Shown piece by piece: positions 11,456 through 21,492 of a stretch of 64,000 nucleotides of DNA (the stretch's first letter is position 1; every line of letters begins with the position of its first letter). Below the pieces are notes generated by a model, which saw nothing but the letters and a program-made list of their open reading frames with translations, was not told the DNA's origin and ran no database searches. The DNA lies in the NCBI GenBank assembly GCA_941918925.1, contig OW799236.1, forward strand, positions 63,636,685 through 63,700,684. Direction: 5' to 3'. The stretch comes from Phyto melanocephala (taxonomy: Eukaryota; Arthropoda; Insecta; Diptera; Rhinophoridae). Position numbers and translations under genes: made by a program.

Positions 11456-12224
11456 TTTCTTTATATGTTTATTAACATATTAAACATACAAAATTTCAAA
11501 TGGCTTACTTTTTGAATAAAAAACAACTTAAATTCTTGTAAGATCCTATTATTTCCTTAGTAAAAATGCAATGCCAACAATTGGGTCAAAAAGTGCCGAA
11601 ATTAGGCAAACGGGTGCCGACTATTGGCAAACATGGTACATTTAAAAAAAACGTAAATTGCTCAAATTAAATAAAAACATTCTTAAAAATAGTTAATTGA
11701 GTCTAAAACTATACCAATCACTTAGCAACAAAAATCCGTTGACAACCCAATATCATGTCCGCACTCATAAGAGCATCCGTTTAAAAATGAAAAAAAGTTA
11801 AAGTGCCGACTACTGAAGAACTCACCCTATCCCCAGCATATCTATTTTTCCTTATTAAGTATGCACATTTCTTTTTGTAGGTATATTTCTACACAACCAT
11901 AAATAAATTTTTTTATACCAAATAAACACACAATGTACAAAGAAGATGCAATTTTCTTTCTTTTTAACAAACAAACCATTTTAATGCACAAAAAAACAAA
12001 ACAAACACAACAAAAAAAGCTAGCGTTGCTACAAGCAGGAACAATCGTGTGACGGGAATGCGGCGATTTTTGTCACTATAGCATTTTACGCCATCTTGCA
12101 ACAATCAAATTTGTATAAAGTGAGGCAATCGTGTGATTACAAAGTATTTGATTGGAACAATCTCATTATTGTGCGCCAACTAAGCACGATAATGAGATTA
12201 TTGATACAACTAAGTTGTGCTCTA

Positions 12225-13106
12225 ATACCATGTGAGATAAGGCCATGATGGCTTTAATGCTCAATTGAATGGGAGATAAAGCCATAATGGCCTTATTGCC
12301 CAATCATTGAGAGGTAAGGCCATATTTTAAATTTTGCGAAATGAGAGATAAAGCCATATTTTTTTTCGCAAATGAGAGATAAAGCCATATTTTTTCAGAA
12401 TATTGTTATAATTATTTTTATAATTAATTAATTTTTATTCTTGTGACGCACGCAGGAAAACTTTATTCAGCGAAGCCACCTGCCGCGTCCAACTGAAGGA
12501 GAAAACCCGTAAGCACGGCCGCAGGCCGCCACGCGGAAAAACTTTATTCACAAGAATAAAAAAATGTCTTTTCCCGGAAACACTAAAGTAAAGTATTGGA
12601 ATCTGGCTTCTCATACTAAAGTTTTTCTACGTTGCGGCCGTGCTTACGGGTTTTCTCCTCCAGTTAGACGCGGCAGGTGGCTTCGCTGAATAAAGTTTTC
12701 CTGCGTTCGTCACAAGAATAAAAAAATGTCTTTCCCGGAAAAAGTAAAGTTAAGTATTGAAATCTGGCCTCGCATACTAAAGTTTTTCCGCGTGGCGGCC
12801 TGCGGCCGTGCTAACGGGTTTTCTCCTCCAGTTGGACGCGGCAGGTGGCTTCGCTGAATAAAGTTTTCCTGCGTGCGTCACAAGAATAAAAATTAATTAA
12901 TTATAAAAATATAAAAAGTATTAATCAATGTAAAAAGCAAAAGTTCTTCAAAACTGAAATGAAAGATAAAGCCATTTTCTAATATTGCTAATGTGAGATA
13001 AGGCCATGATGGCTTTACCTCTCATTCAAATTAAAAAAAATAAAAAAGGTTTTATCTCTCTATTGAATGAGAGATAAAGCCATCATGGCCTTATCTCACA
13101 TGGTAT
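12225..13106. mobile_element. 882-bp MITE with TA target site and GAGATAAAGCCAT repeats
   Basis: Ends ATACCATGTGAGATAAGGCC... are perfect inverted copies over about 33 bp and are flanked by TA (12223-12224, 13107-13108). Variants of GAGATAAAGCCATCATGGC occur many times in both arms, alternately direct and inverted, giving a fold-back arrangement. A GC-rich fold-back block (12431-12893) lies in the centre. No ORF. Confidence 0.75.
12431..12893. repeat. GC-rich fold-back block with tandem-duplicated arm
   Basis: Left arm: TTATTCTTGTGACGCACGCA, then AAGCCACCTGCCGCGTCCAA and AAACCCGTAAGCACGGCCGC. The same arm occurs inverted twice on the right (about 12595-12730 and 12760-12893), the two copies being about 170 bp apart. 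Its GC content contrasts sharply with the surrounding AT-rich MITE. The ends abut AATTAATTAA on both sides, suggesting a separate insertion. No coding capacity. Confidence 0.75.
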
Positions 13107-13125
13107 TAAAGCACCTCCCCCTTTT

Positions 13126-13361
13126 TTACACAATTTTTTCATATGACAAACTGTTGAAATTTATATGTTAAATGTTTTCAAAAGTTTCATTTCAAATTTA
13201 TTTTTTCACACAAAAAAATTTGTACAAAAAAAATAAAAACAAATATTTCCTGACGATGCTACACAACGGAGTAGCGAAATATTGGAAGAATTAATAAAAA
13301 TTAAATATATTATTTGAATTAATTAAAAGACCTCGAGCTTAAATAATTTTAGTTAATATTT
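13126..13361 (+). repeat. PLE-1 terminal region, plus orientation
   Basis: About 236 bp inverted relative to 4985-5240, with the same ACACAATTTTTTCATATGAC start and CTCGAGCTTAAATAATTTTA end. It is the distal part of the plus PLE-1 copy and contains the hammerhead-like core at 13250-13279. Confidence 0.8.
13240..13292 (+). ncRNA. Hammerhead-like motif in PLE-1 terminal region (plus copy)
   Basis: CTGACGA at 13250-13256 fits the hammerhead box CUGANGA; GCTAC (13258-13262) pairs with GTAGC (13271-13275) as stem II; GAAA follows at 13276-13279. Flanking UUUC before and GGAA after (with a U as the cleavage-site base) could form a weak stem I, and AUAU leaves only a minimal stem III. One U lies between box and stem II, as in the PLE-2 motifs. 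Compared with the minus copy, stem II has lost two pairs. Confidence 0.5.
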
Positions 13362-13452
13362 AAATAAATCATTTTATTGTTTCTTAAAATTCTATTATTT
13401 TACCCTACCTTATCATAAAGCTGCCGAAAAGTATTTCAAAAAATATATTTAA

Positions 13453-14285
13453 TTTTCTTCACACAGTGAAAAAGGGTATACATATATAGGTTTGTCATTC
13501 CGTGTGAAATTTCTACAATTTTCATTTCCGACCCCATAAAGTATATATTTTCTGAAAGCTTATGAATAGGGGAGTCGATTAAGCCCTGTCAGTCTGTCCG
13601 TATGTCCGTGTGTATGTTGAAATCAACTTTTTGAAGCCCCCCGACATAGGTTGGACCCGGGTAAGGTATTAAAATATCGGAAATATTCGGGAGTAGAACG
13701 GTATTGAAAATCAGAAACATCGCTACATTAACAACTGAGATATGAGCAAAAACCCACGACCACCTCGATTTTTTTTTCACAAAAACAACATTACAACAAC
13801 AACATACATACATACAAACGTGTATACTGGTTAGAGAAAACGTGGCATCGAATCCCAGCTGAGCGAAAAAAATTTTTTTTTAAATTTTTAAAAAATTTTT
13901 TTTTTAATTTTTTTAAAAATTTTTTTTAATTATTTTTTTATTTTTTTTTATTTTTTATTTAATATATTATTTATATTTTTATTATTTTTTTTTTTATTTT
14001 TTTTTTGTTTTATATATAATAATTATAATTATATATAATAATTTTTTTTTAATTTTTAAAAAAAATTTTTTTTTAATTTTTTTTAATTTTTTTTTTTTAA
14101 TTTTTTTTTTCGTTTTTGTAACATACATACGTGAATTTATAATTTTACAATGGGATGTTTTTATATATGTATGTACGTATTTCATATGGGATGAATGGTG
14201 ACACAAACTACTGTTATTTCATGACTACACGTTGTGAAGGGTATATAAGATTCGGCACGGCCGAATATAGCGCTCTTACTTGTTA
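13453..14285 (+). repeat. Family A interspersed repeat, complete copy
   Basis: Order of landmarks: ACACAGTGAAAAAGGGTATA, GACCCCATAAAGTATATATT, GAGTCGATTAAGCCCTGTCA, GGCATCGAATCCCAGCTGAG, a 250-bp poly-T/AT core, then GTGAAGGGTATATAAG and a terminal hairpin ATTCGGCACGGCCGAAT followed by ATAGCGCTCTTACTTGTT. Copies: 46.4-49.2, 59.08-59.93, 60.65-61.26 kb. No ORF and no TIR. A microsatellite-like core with a hairpin near one end resembles Helentron-derived DINE-1 repeats; that class is inference. Confidence 0.75.
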
Positions 14286-14639
14286 CATTGTTGTATTTGT
14301 TGTAGAACTGCAATTACCTGATGAATAAATATGCCCTGGCTGCGAGTAAGCACTTGTGCACTCAGACAATTATAACTCTAGGTCAGTGAAGGGTAGATAG
14401 AGAACGTTGAATAAAAGAGAGTAAATTAGTTGTAGTATATTTACGAAACAATACAATACAGAACTCATATAAATTTCATTGTGTTTGCTTAAGGCTCGTA
14501 TGTTGCAAACACAATTTCTTACGAGCCTGGCGCACTGTTGGCAAAAGTGGCACAATCGTGCCATTTTTGGCACTATTAGTTGTTTAATGGCACCATGGCA
14601 CGCTCAATAAAAATTTTGGCACTTTTCAAAAAAAAGCTA

Positions 14640-15014
14640 TAAATAAAGTGTAGCTTCGGCTGTATGGCACGTAGCGCCGTCCTGTTGAAACCAAATGTTG
14701 CCAATATCCTCCTCTTAAATTTTTGTGAACAAAAACTCGTTCAACATGGCCCAATAACGATCGCCATTGACTACGGCCACTCTTTGATCATTTTCGAAAA
14801 AAATGGCCCAATTATGCCTCTGGACCAAAATCCGAACCAAACAGTGGCTCGTTTTTTCAATGTATGCGTGAGAGTTTTCTGTGCCCCAATTTTGCTTGTT
14901 TACATACCCGTCAAGATCAAAATGAGCTTCATCTGAAACGATGATTTCTTTGGAAAATCGGCCAAAGTAATGTCGTAATATTCCCCAGCGTTGTTCAAGC
15001 GTATACACAACCAT
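14640..15014 (-). pseudogene. Tc1/mariner-type transposase fragment
   Basis: Minus-strand residues include RFSKEIIVSDEAHFDLDGYV (first catalytic Asp), NKQNWGTENSHAYIEK, VNGDRYWAMLNEFLFTKI and, after a frameshift, WFQQDGATCHTAEAT (second Asp). It is the same family as the element at 53988-54909. Both the DNA-binding N-terminus and the third catalytic residue are missing, so it is inactive. Confidence 0.8.
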
Positions 15015-15313
15015 ATTCGTTCAGCGAATTAAAACTAATAATCTGTCAAATCAGACATGAGCTAAGTGTTACCATTCACGTAATAAGCACTAGTTGAAAA
15101 AAAAAACGTTAGATGGCGGACCCTATATGTATATATTTTTAATTTAAAAGAAATACATGCTTTTTCTTCCGGTTGTAAATACTACTAAAAACTGCAACAA
15201 TGACACAAAATCCCCTTTCTGAAAGTATTAGTTCAAAATTAATGACATCCTACATGTTCAGGGTGGATTTAATAGATGACTGCATAGGAAGATAATTTTT
15301 AACTCTGTTTTTG

Positions 15314-15470
15314 AGACCCACCACCAAAAAAAATGGTGGGGTTGTATTTACTTTATCATTCCGTTTGCAACACATTGAAATATCCATTTTAGACCCCATA
15401 AAATATATATTTTCTAAGTCAGGGCTTAATTTTATGACGATCTAGCTATGTCCATTTGTTTCATACATAG
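15314..15470 (+). repeat. Family B terminal fragment
   Basis: CCCACCACCAAAAAAAATGG, TTATCATTCCGTTTGCAACA and CATTTTAGACCCCATAAAAT match, in reverse orientation, the right end of the family B copies at 49.9 and 52.7 kb. Only the end is present. Confidence 0.6.
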
Positions 15471-15711
15471 GTATGTATTTAGTAAATAATAATATTTATA
15501 TAAAATTTAACTGTATAAATTTTTTAAATATTGAAGCCTGAAATTTTTTTTATGTACATATATAATCAATTCGTCTTAATAAAACGTATTAATAAAAAAA
15601 CTGAATAAATGGATTTTTTTTTAAGTAGACATGTGTATATATTTGTTATGGCACTTTTTAATATATTTTGGCACAAGACTAAAATTCTTAAATACCATCA
15701 CTGTCCTGGCG

Positions 15712-16731
15712 AGTACATGCAAAAGCAATAGGCTGTATTAACTACACCGCAACTCGTTTTAAGGCGAGTGTCATAAATCATAAAAACGGGTGCTCGTTGC
15801 AGTTCTCTGGTACGTATGTATGAACTTGTACATTAATTTTTTTTTCCATTGATCTCGAGTTGTTGCATGTGTACACGCACTATACTCCACATACATATGT
15901 ATGTTTCGAAAAACAGACAAAGATGCGGACAGACGACTTTATACACACAATAACTGTGATTAGTCGAAGTAACGTTGCTGAAAAAATTCAGGTGATTTAT
16001 TGCCTAATTGAAAGCCAACAAAAATAAGCCAGAGAGAAAAAAAGAAAAGTGAAAGACAACGACTGTCCAAAGAGAGTGAAGCCAAGTGTCAATACAAAAA
16101 CGCCCCATGTATCCAATCAACCAAAAAAATTACATGCAAAAGAAAACAAAATTTAAGAAAATTTTATAAAAATAAAAATTATACACAACGACCATAAAAC
16201 ATGCGAGGGTGGTGAAAAAGTTCCTGTATTCCATTTTTATATATAAAATCTCATTATTTGCACACGATCCCTCGGTTTAACATGTTGATTTTGAAAAGGG
16301 AAAAATACAATAAAAGAGAAGTAAAAGCTTCAACACTTCACCATCACATATTTAGGTTTAATGACAACATCGTAGTTTAGCCCATGACATATCTAACCAG
16401 GGGCTCAATTATTGTTCAGTGATAATATGAAATGAAAAATAAAAAATTATTTATGTTATCATTTGCATTTTGCACTTTATCACTTCACAAATACTTATTT
16501 AGCGATTCTAGTACGTTTTGTGAAAACATTGTTCTATTCCGACTGTAGTGATGAAACTTTTGTAACTATGTTATTACAATTTTAAAGCAAATGTCAAATT
16601 GAATAAAAAAGCAAACAAATACATACTACATACTATGTCTAGCACAATTATTTAAATTATTTTATCGGAAATAATTAGGGATGAACAAAGGTAAGAAATT
16701 GTTGTTACAAACTTTTTATTACAATATAATA
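15712..16731. other. About 1 kb without recognisable feature
   Basis: AT-rich intergenic-looking sequence. I see no ORF of interest, no inverted ends and no copy of the other repeats here. The stretch CGAGTGTCATAAATCATAAA near 15763 sits beside the hAT-2 target. Confidence 0.4.
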
Positions 16732-17355
16732 TCTATATATATAAAAGTGAAACTCTGTGTGTGTGTGTGTGTTAGCTATAGACTCCGAAACTGTAAAACC
16801 GATCGGGCTCAAAGTTTAGTAAGTTGTTGTACACATACCAGGAAGTGTTTATGGGTGAAAAAAAGTGGGCGGAGCCACGCCCATAAAAAATTAGTTATCA
16901 GTTTTAGCTACGCACTTGACCGATTTTTCTGAAACTTTGCACACATATCGAGCTGTCATGACTAAATAATTTCGTGATAAGAAAAGTGGGCGGGACCACG
17001 CCCCTAAAAAAAATTTTAATTTTGAGGTACTTGCACCAGACCGATTTTTCTGAAACTTTGCACACATATCGAGCTGTCATGACTTAATAATTTCGTGATT
17101 AGAAAAGTGGGCAGTGCCACGCCCATAAAAAAAGGTATCATTTTGAGGTACTTGCACTGGACCGATTATTCTGAAACTTTGCACACATATTGAGCTGTTA
17201 TGACTTTACAATTTCGTGATTAGAAAAGTGGGCAATGCCACCCACGCCTATAAAAAAATTATAATTTTTAGGTTTTTGCACTTGATATTTAATTAAAATT
17301 CAGAATGCATTTCGATTCATTAAGGGGCGTAGCAACGCGCGCCGGGTTTGACTAG
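16732..17355 (+). mobile_element. Non-autonomous Helitron with four 121-bp units (H1)
   Basis: Starts TCTATATATATAAAAGTGAA, ends GCGCGCCGGG...CTAG, and sits between A and T, the Helitron rules. After a short (TG)n it carries four repeats of about 121 bp, each with a GTGGGCGG..CCACGCCC palindrome (16864, 16985, 17107, 17229) and ACCGATTTTTCTGAAACTTT. No Rep/helicase coding. It lies just upstream of the Harbinger-2 exon. Confidence 0.85.
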
Positions 17356-17379
17356 TACTTAATATTTAATAGGAATCAT

Positions 17380-18030
17380 TTGAGAGTGCTAAGGCGCAAT
17401 CTTCGCGATGGCCAAAATCCATTTGAGATGACAACTGACGACCACTTTATAGATTTATATCGGTTCCCCAAAGCATTGTGTTTGGAATTAATAGACGAAT
17501 TATCTCCATTTTTGCCAAATTCACGTCGCAAACATGCTATTGTAAGTCATGTAATGGTTTTAAGTGCCCTTCGTTTTTTTGCTACTGGTAGCTTTCAACG
17601 AAGTGTGGGACAAGACAGTTTTTCTGCATTGTCTCAAACATCTGTAAGCAGATGTGTGCAATTAGTTGCTACTGCTTTAAATAAAATATCGCATAAGCAT
17701 ATTAAGTTTCCAGCATTGAAAATAAAATTTATGACCAATTATCAATTTCCGGGAATAATTGGTCGGATAGACGGAACTCACATCAAAATTTCAGCACTAA
17801 AAAGAGAAATAGAGTACGTTTACTATTGTCGAATGGGTGGACATTCCAAAAATTTAATGACAATATGCGATGCTGATTATATTATTTTGGCAGCTAATGC
17901 AAGGTTCGGTGGAACTTCTCGTGACTCGTATGTTTGGCGTAGATCCCGAGCTTGCAGAAATTTGGAAGAGCTGTATGAAGCGGGCGAACGTAATTTTTGG
18001 CTTTTAGGCGATAGCGGTTATCCCTTGCAG
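17380..18030 (+). CDS. Harbinger-2 transposase (HARBI1-like), exon 1
   Basis: A DDE nuclease of the PIF/Harbinger group. Seen: YRFPKALCLELIDELSPFLP, VLSALRFFATGSFQRSVG, SQTSVSRCVQ (helix-turn-helix-like), then the first two catalytic Asp boxes IGRIDGTHIKI (near residue 130) and LLGDSGYPL at the exon end. The exon ends CTTGCAG before GTAAAG, a good donor, in phase 0. The frame is unbroken from 17380; no ATG lies at the start (TTG), and H1 has inserted just upstream, so the true start or an upstream exon is unresolved. The rest of the protein is 13.3 kb downstream at 31334. It may be a transposase or a once-domesticated copy; the intact frame is notable in this window. Confidence 0.85.
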
Positions 18031-18086
18031 GTAAAGTATTTAATATCAAACACAAAGAAAAATTTTGTTCAAATATGGAGCAATTA

Positions 18087-18592
18087 CACTGCTCTGCAAA
18101 AAATCATTTTTTGTCTTCCCATTTAATAAAACTATGTGAACCATATGGATTTCGACGAGCTGAACTCAAATTCATTGTCGGTTTTTTTCGATCAGATCGG
18201 GATTTTTTTTTTATGGGCGTGGCAAATTTTTCCCCCTAAATTAGTCAGGTACGGAGACTTATTTCATCCTAACTCGAGAACCAGTTATCCGATTTTCAAA
18301 AATATATTAAAAAAAATTTTTCACAAAATTGTATTTATTTTTGTGCAATACAATTTTTCTCTATCTCTTATAGTTTTGGAGTTATTTAATTGAGAAAAAA
18401 AAATTTTTTTTGTGCAAAATTCGTAATATTTTTCAATTTAAAATAGGAATTAAAAAAAGTATAAGACACATATTCAACATTTTAAACTTTTGTCTGAGAG
18501 CTACTTATCTTGGAAATTAAAAAAGCCATAAATCATAAAAATCGGTTAAAAAATTAAGATTTTATTGTCAATTTACCGCAGGTACCCAATAT
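18087..18592 (+). repeat. Element X left terminal inverted repeat
   Basis: Landmarks: ACTATGTGAACCATATGG, ATGGGCGTGGCAAATTTTT, CCTAACTCGAGAACCAGT, AGAGCTACTTATCTTGG and TTACCGCAGGTACCCAA. Each appears reversed in the right repeat in opposite order. Confidence 0.8.
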
Positions 18593-19920
18593 TGACCAAA
18601 TATGTGTAATGCAGCAAACAACGTCAGAGTGGGCGCACTAAAGCGCCTTGTAGCATCAATGAATGACAACTATTTACTTCTATATATTTTCGTACAACAA
18701 AAACAAATACAAGCAAAAAAATTTGCCAGATTGTAATTTTGTAGCAACGCCTCGCTTAAAGCAACCACCCTGTCGTCACCCGTAGATAACTTCAAATTAC
18801 AATAAAAAACTAAAATATTTACAATCTATTATTATTATTTATATATTGAGGCTTTTAAAAATTTCATTATAAAAGTGGATTTTTTTTTTCTTTTTAACAT
18901 TCTGGAAATGACTTAAAATTATAAAGTATTGTTCTAATTACATAACATAGAAAAATGTAACTTGCTTAAACAATTATTGTGTAATTATAAACAGAAAAAT
19001 GTAAATAAATGTAATATAAGAACTGTTCAATGTTTGCTCCCGACATTTACGATAACGCATAGAGTAAAATCTATAAAAGGTACACTTAAAACTAAACTTT
19101 AAAACAAGCCTTAAAAACTAAACTATTCCAAGTTACATATTACCCCTCTGTGGATACCGGGAATATTTCTTTTATAAAAATGTTGTCCAAAAATATTCTC
19201 CAATTGTTCGCGCAAAACGCCTACGGCCGAAAGATAACTGGTATTCGACCAGTTGAATTCTGTTTCACTGGAAAGCAATTCCTGCATTATACCCCCTCAA
19301 AAAAATTTAATTTTTCAACAAACCGTTTCATAATATTAAGAGCATATTCAGATAACGGCATTATAGAGGCCTTTTCATATATAAAAGAATTAGAAAATCT
19401 TTTTAAACGTGTTTTATAATTTCTTCCTCCACCACCTGGATGACTACCTTGCCGCGATGTGGTGGCTTAAGTGTCAACTGTGGATATATCTTGGGGTTTG
19501 GCTGCTGATAGTTGGGTCATTACAGCCCCTCTATGGACAGTCATTCTCTAAGATATATTATTAAAGGTTGCACAACGAAAGGTCATCCGATCCCATCCCT
19601 TCATCCTTTCCTTTGTTATAATCCCGTCTATAATCCTCTTCCTTCTCCCCCACTTTTAAGGTCAAGGTGGTTGAGAGCTGTGCCAAGGACCTGAATGGCT
19701 AGTTAGTGGTAAAACAAACTAGTCGTTAACGGCTTCCCTCTGACGCCGATGGCAAAGGTCAGTTGTACTTTAGCCTAGTCCGCGCAATCCGTCACTGTGC
19801 GGTACGGTCCTTTTCATTACGGACTACTCGTGGGAACAAAATCTGGAAGAACTTAAAGAAAAAAATGATGTAAGAGAAGAAGTTGGTGTAGCGGATATCA
19901 CTGACTACTCAGGAGGTTCA

Positions 19921-21492
19921 GTGTCGGATTCGGACTCGGACCTTTTGGGTATCCACAGTGATATTCTGCTACAGGAGAGTCAGTTGGTCACTGAACTGAC
20001 AATGTTAGAGGAGATTGGCCCCCCAATCGACTCCCGGTCGCGTACTGGGGCCTCTGAAAAGCTTGGCGATCTGGACTTGGGATCTGGGGATGAGCATGAG
20101 ATAACTATGATCTCGGCTGATTGCCAGGACCAGGAAACAATAGCGCCGGTTTCGGGGGTCTCACTCGGGACAGTGAGTGGTTTGGCGAGTGAATCGAATG
20201 GTATTGTTCGACAGGACGCGACAGAACAGGTCGCTTCTGTAGGACGATTTGAGAGAGCCAAAAGTGGTGTAAAGATCTCCTTAGCCTTTCTGGAAGAGAT
20301 AGCTAAGAAGGACTATACACTGCACGACGGGCGGGATAGGTATCTCCTCAGGAAGCACCGGAAGAGCTTGTCTAGATTCGAACGAATCTATGGCTCTGTC
20401 GAGGCTATCTTGGGGGTTCCCTATCCTGCGGGATATACGGCCAGGGCTGCTGGGGAGTCAACTGTTGTCAGCAAGGACAACAGATCCTCAGCATCCTCCG
20501 CTGCTGTCTCCTCTGTGGATGAGTTGAAGAAGGGGGTAAAGAGTATACCACCTGGTCCTCTTAATAGCGACAGTTTGGTTACAATTAAGGGAGCTAGGCC
20601 TGGTGACAATTTACCCTCTACTAGCCGCGCGATGAGGGCTGGAAAGGTCTTAGTGATCTCCGGAGGTGATGTTCAAAAGGGACTCGCCAAAGGAGCATCA
20701 ACTGGGTCTAATCAGTCTTCATCTGCAGGGAAATCTGTTAATCCCTGTCCAAACCCTACGAAAAGCTCCAGAACAGGGGGCGTAAAGAGGGTAAGGTCTA
20801 GTGATGAACAGAAACCCCCTGCGGCTAAGAGGGTTGGTCAGTCTGTAAGCGGCTCTCTTGTTGATCACCGCAAGGAGATAAGCAGGAGAGCTGGCTCCAG
20901 AGAGGATCAGCCCTCGACATCGAAGAAGCTGAAGGCATCGTCGGGTAAGGACGGTATTCTGGCAGCTGTTATTGATCGCACTGATCCGGATGGTAAGATC
21001 AGTGTTGAGAGATGGCAGGTGGTAGAAAACAAACTTCTCGACGAAATCTTCAGCGTGAAGGAACGGCATGACGAGGTAGCGTTCAGAGGGGCCGATTGGG
21101 CAAGGGGTGTCAAGACCGTCAGTTGCGGTAATCAAAAGACCTTTGAGTTTTTGAAGGCTGCAATTGTCAGGTGCGGCAGTGCTTGTCCTGACGCCAGTCT
21201 GGATGTTATACCAGCGTCGGAACTGCCATTGAGGCCAGTGGTCACAGTGTGGATCCCTCCTCCTCTTAAAACGGTGGAGGTCATACTGGGAGTGCTGACC
21301 AATCAGAACGAGGGTCTTGATACGAGCCAGTGGAAGCTGATAGCATCTATGGGCTGTAAAGAGAACCAGGGGAGGGACTTTCGGTTCGCAGTAGACCAAG
21401 AGTCCCTTAAAAAGCTGGAGTCGATGAAAGGGGTTGCTATTTTCGGGTTAGGATCTATCAGGTTTAGATTTTCTAAAAATGATAGATCCTAA
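19921..21492 (+). CDS. LOA-1 ORF1 protein (DUF4780-like)
   Basis: A 523-codon frame counted from a GTG; the frame is open upstream to about 19780 but shows no ATG, so the start is unresolved or mutated. The N-terminal two thirds are Ser/Asp- and Lys/Arg-rich and probably disordered (e.g. SDSDSDLLG). The C-terminal third, from about ILAAVIDRTDPDGKISVERW to FGLGSIRFRF, resembles the DUF4780 region of fly LINE ORF1 proteins. No zinc knuckle is visible. ORF1 proteins bind element RNA as a chaperone. It overlaps ORF2 by 14 nt (ATGATAGATCCTAA), pointing to reinitiation or stop-restart translation. Confidence 0.75.
   Translation: MSDSDSDLLGIHSDILLQESQLVTELTMLEEIGPPIDSRSRTGASEKLGDLDLGSGDEHEITMISADCQDQETIAPVSGVSLGTVSGLASESNGIVRQDATEQVASVGRFERAKSGVKISLAFLEEIAKKDYTLHDGRDRYLLRKHRKSLSRFERIYGSVEAILGVPYPAGYTARAAGESTVVSKDNRSSASSAAVSSVDELKKGVKSIPPGPLNSDSLVTIKGARPGDNLPSTSRAMRAGKVLVISGGDVQKGLAKGASTGSNQSSSAGKSVNPCPNPTKSSRTGGVKRVRSSDEQKPPAAKRVGQSVSGSLVDHRKEISRRAGSREDQPSTSKKLKASSGKDGILAAVIDRTDPDGKISVERWQVVENKLLDEIFSVKERHDEVAFRGADWARGVKTVSCGNQKTFEFLKAAIVRCGSACPDASLDVIPASELPLRPVVTVWIPPPLKTVEVILGVLTNQNEGLDTSQWKLIASMGCKENQGRDFRFAVDQESLKKLESMKGVAIFGLGSIRFRFSKNDRS

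Larger units (their letters stand above)
8919..11827. mobile_element. TIR element with TA target sites and AGTCGGCA boxes
   Basis: The ends are GGGTGAGTTTTCC... and, inverted, GGGTGAGTTCTTC..., each flanked by TA (8917-8918 and 11828-11829), as in the Tc1/mariner group. The box AGTCGGCA or its reverse TGCCGACT recurs near both ends (about 8953, 9312, 9352, 9484, 9548, 11595, 11612, 11806). No transposase is visible. A jockey fragment and a family A-like copy with its own MITE occupy the interior. Confidence 0.6.
8546..12222. mobile_element. Insertion with repeated CAATCGTGTGA ends inside PLE-1 plus copy
   Basis: The left end begins with GGATCACACGATTGCCG and the right part holds GGCAATCGTGTGATTAC (about 12125). 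The same box recurs in both ends (near 8590, 8630, 8693, 12043), as transposase-binding subterminal repeats do. A 17-bp hairpin (arms about 12160-12176 and 12186-12203) lies near the right end, followed by CTAA before a T; a Helitron-like end (TC at 8551, CTAA at 12222) is possible but not convincing. No transposase of its own is visible. Exact ends are uncertain. Confidence 0.4.
4953..13361. mobile_element. PLE-1: Penelope-like element, two head-to-head copies
   Basis: A near full-length minus copy (8203 down to about 5000) is joined head to head to a short plus copy that carries only the endonuclease end (from 8243) and the 3' terminal region (13126-13361). The block at about 4985-5240 recurs inverted at about 13126-13361. 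The string AATAAATCATTTTA lies just outside both ends (about 4939-4952 and 13362-13376), which looks like a target-site duplication and makes the two-copy unit one insertion. A 30-bp segment near 4953 recurs at the head-to-head junction near 8212. Partial and inverted copies of this sort are typical of Penelope elements. The plus copy was later split by 4.6 kb of other elements. Confidence 0.8.
14533..15703. mobile_element. hAT-type element with TGGCAC boxes (hAT-2)
   Basis: Ends CACTGTTGGCAAAAG and, inverted, CAGTGATGGTATTTAAG are flanked by GCCTGGCG / TCCTGGCG, an 8-bp target duplication with one mismatch, as expected of hAT. The box TGGCAC recurs near both ends (14549, 14569, 14587, 14595, 15650, 15669). 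Its own transposase is absent; a mariner fragment and a family B fragment fill the interior. Confidence 0.6.

Noticed and set aside
12160..12206. 17-bp perfect hairpin as a possible tRNA or terminator
   Set aside because: No tRNA arms or conserved loops; eukaryotic context. Better seen as part of a transposon end.
14664..14936. Plus-strand 90-aa ORF
   Set aside because: Antisense of the mariner fragment.
19150..19419. Plus-strand 89-aa ORF
   Set aside because: Antisense to the jockey C-terminal coding that continues across the LOA-1 insertion.
20719..21399. Long minus-strand ORF opposite LOA-1 ORF1
   Set aside because: Antisense shadow of a GC-balanced coding region; no motif, and the plus strand carries the recognised protein. 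Same for other ORFs opposite LOA-1, LOA-2, errantivirus and RTE coding.
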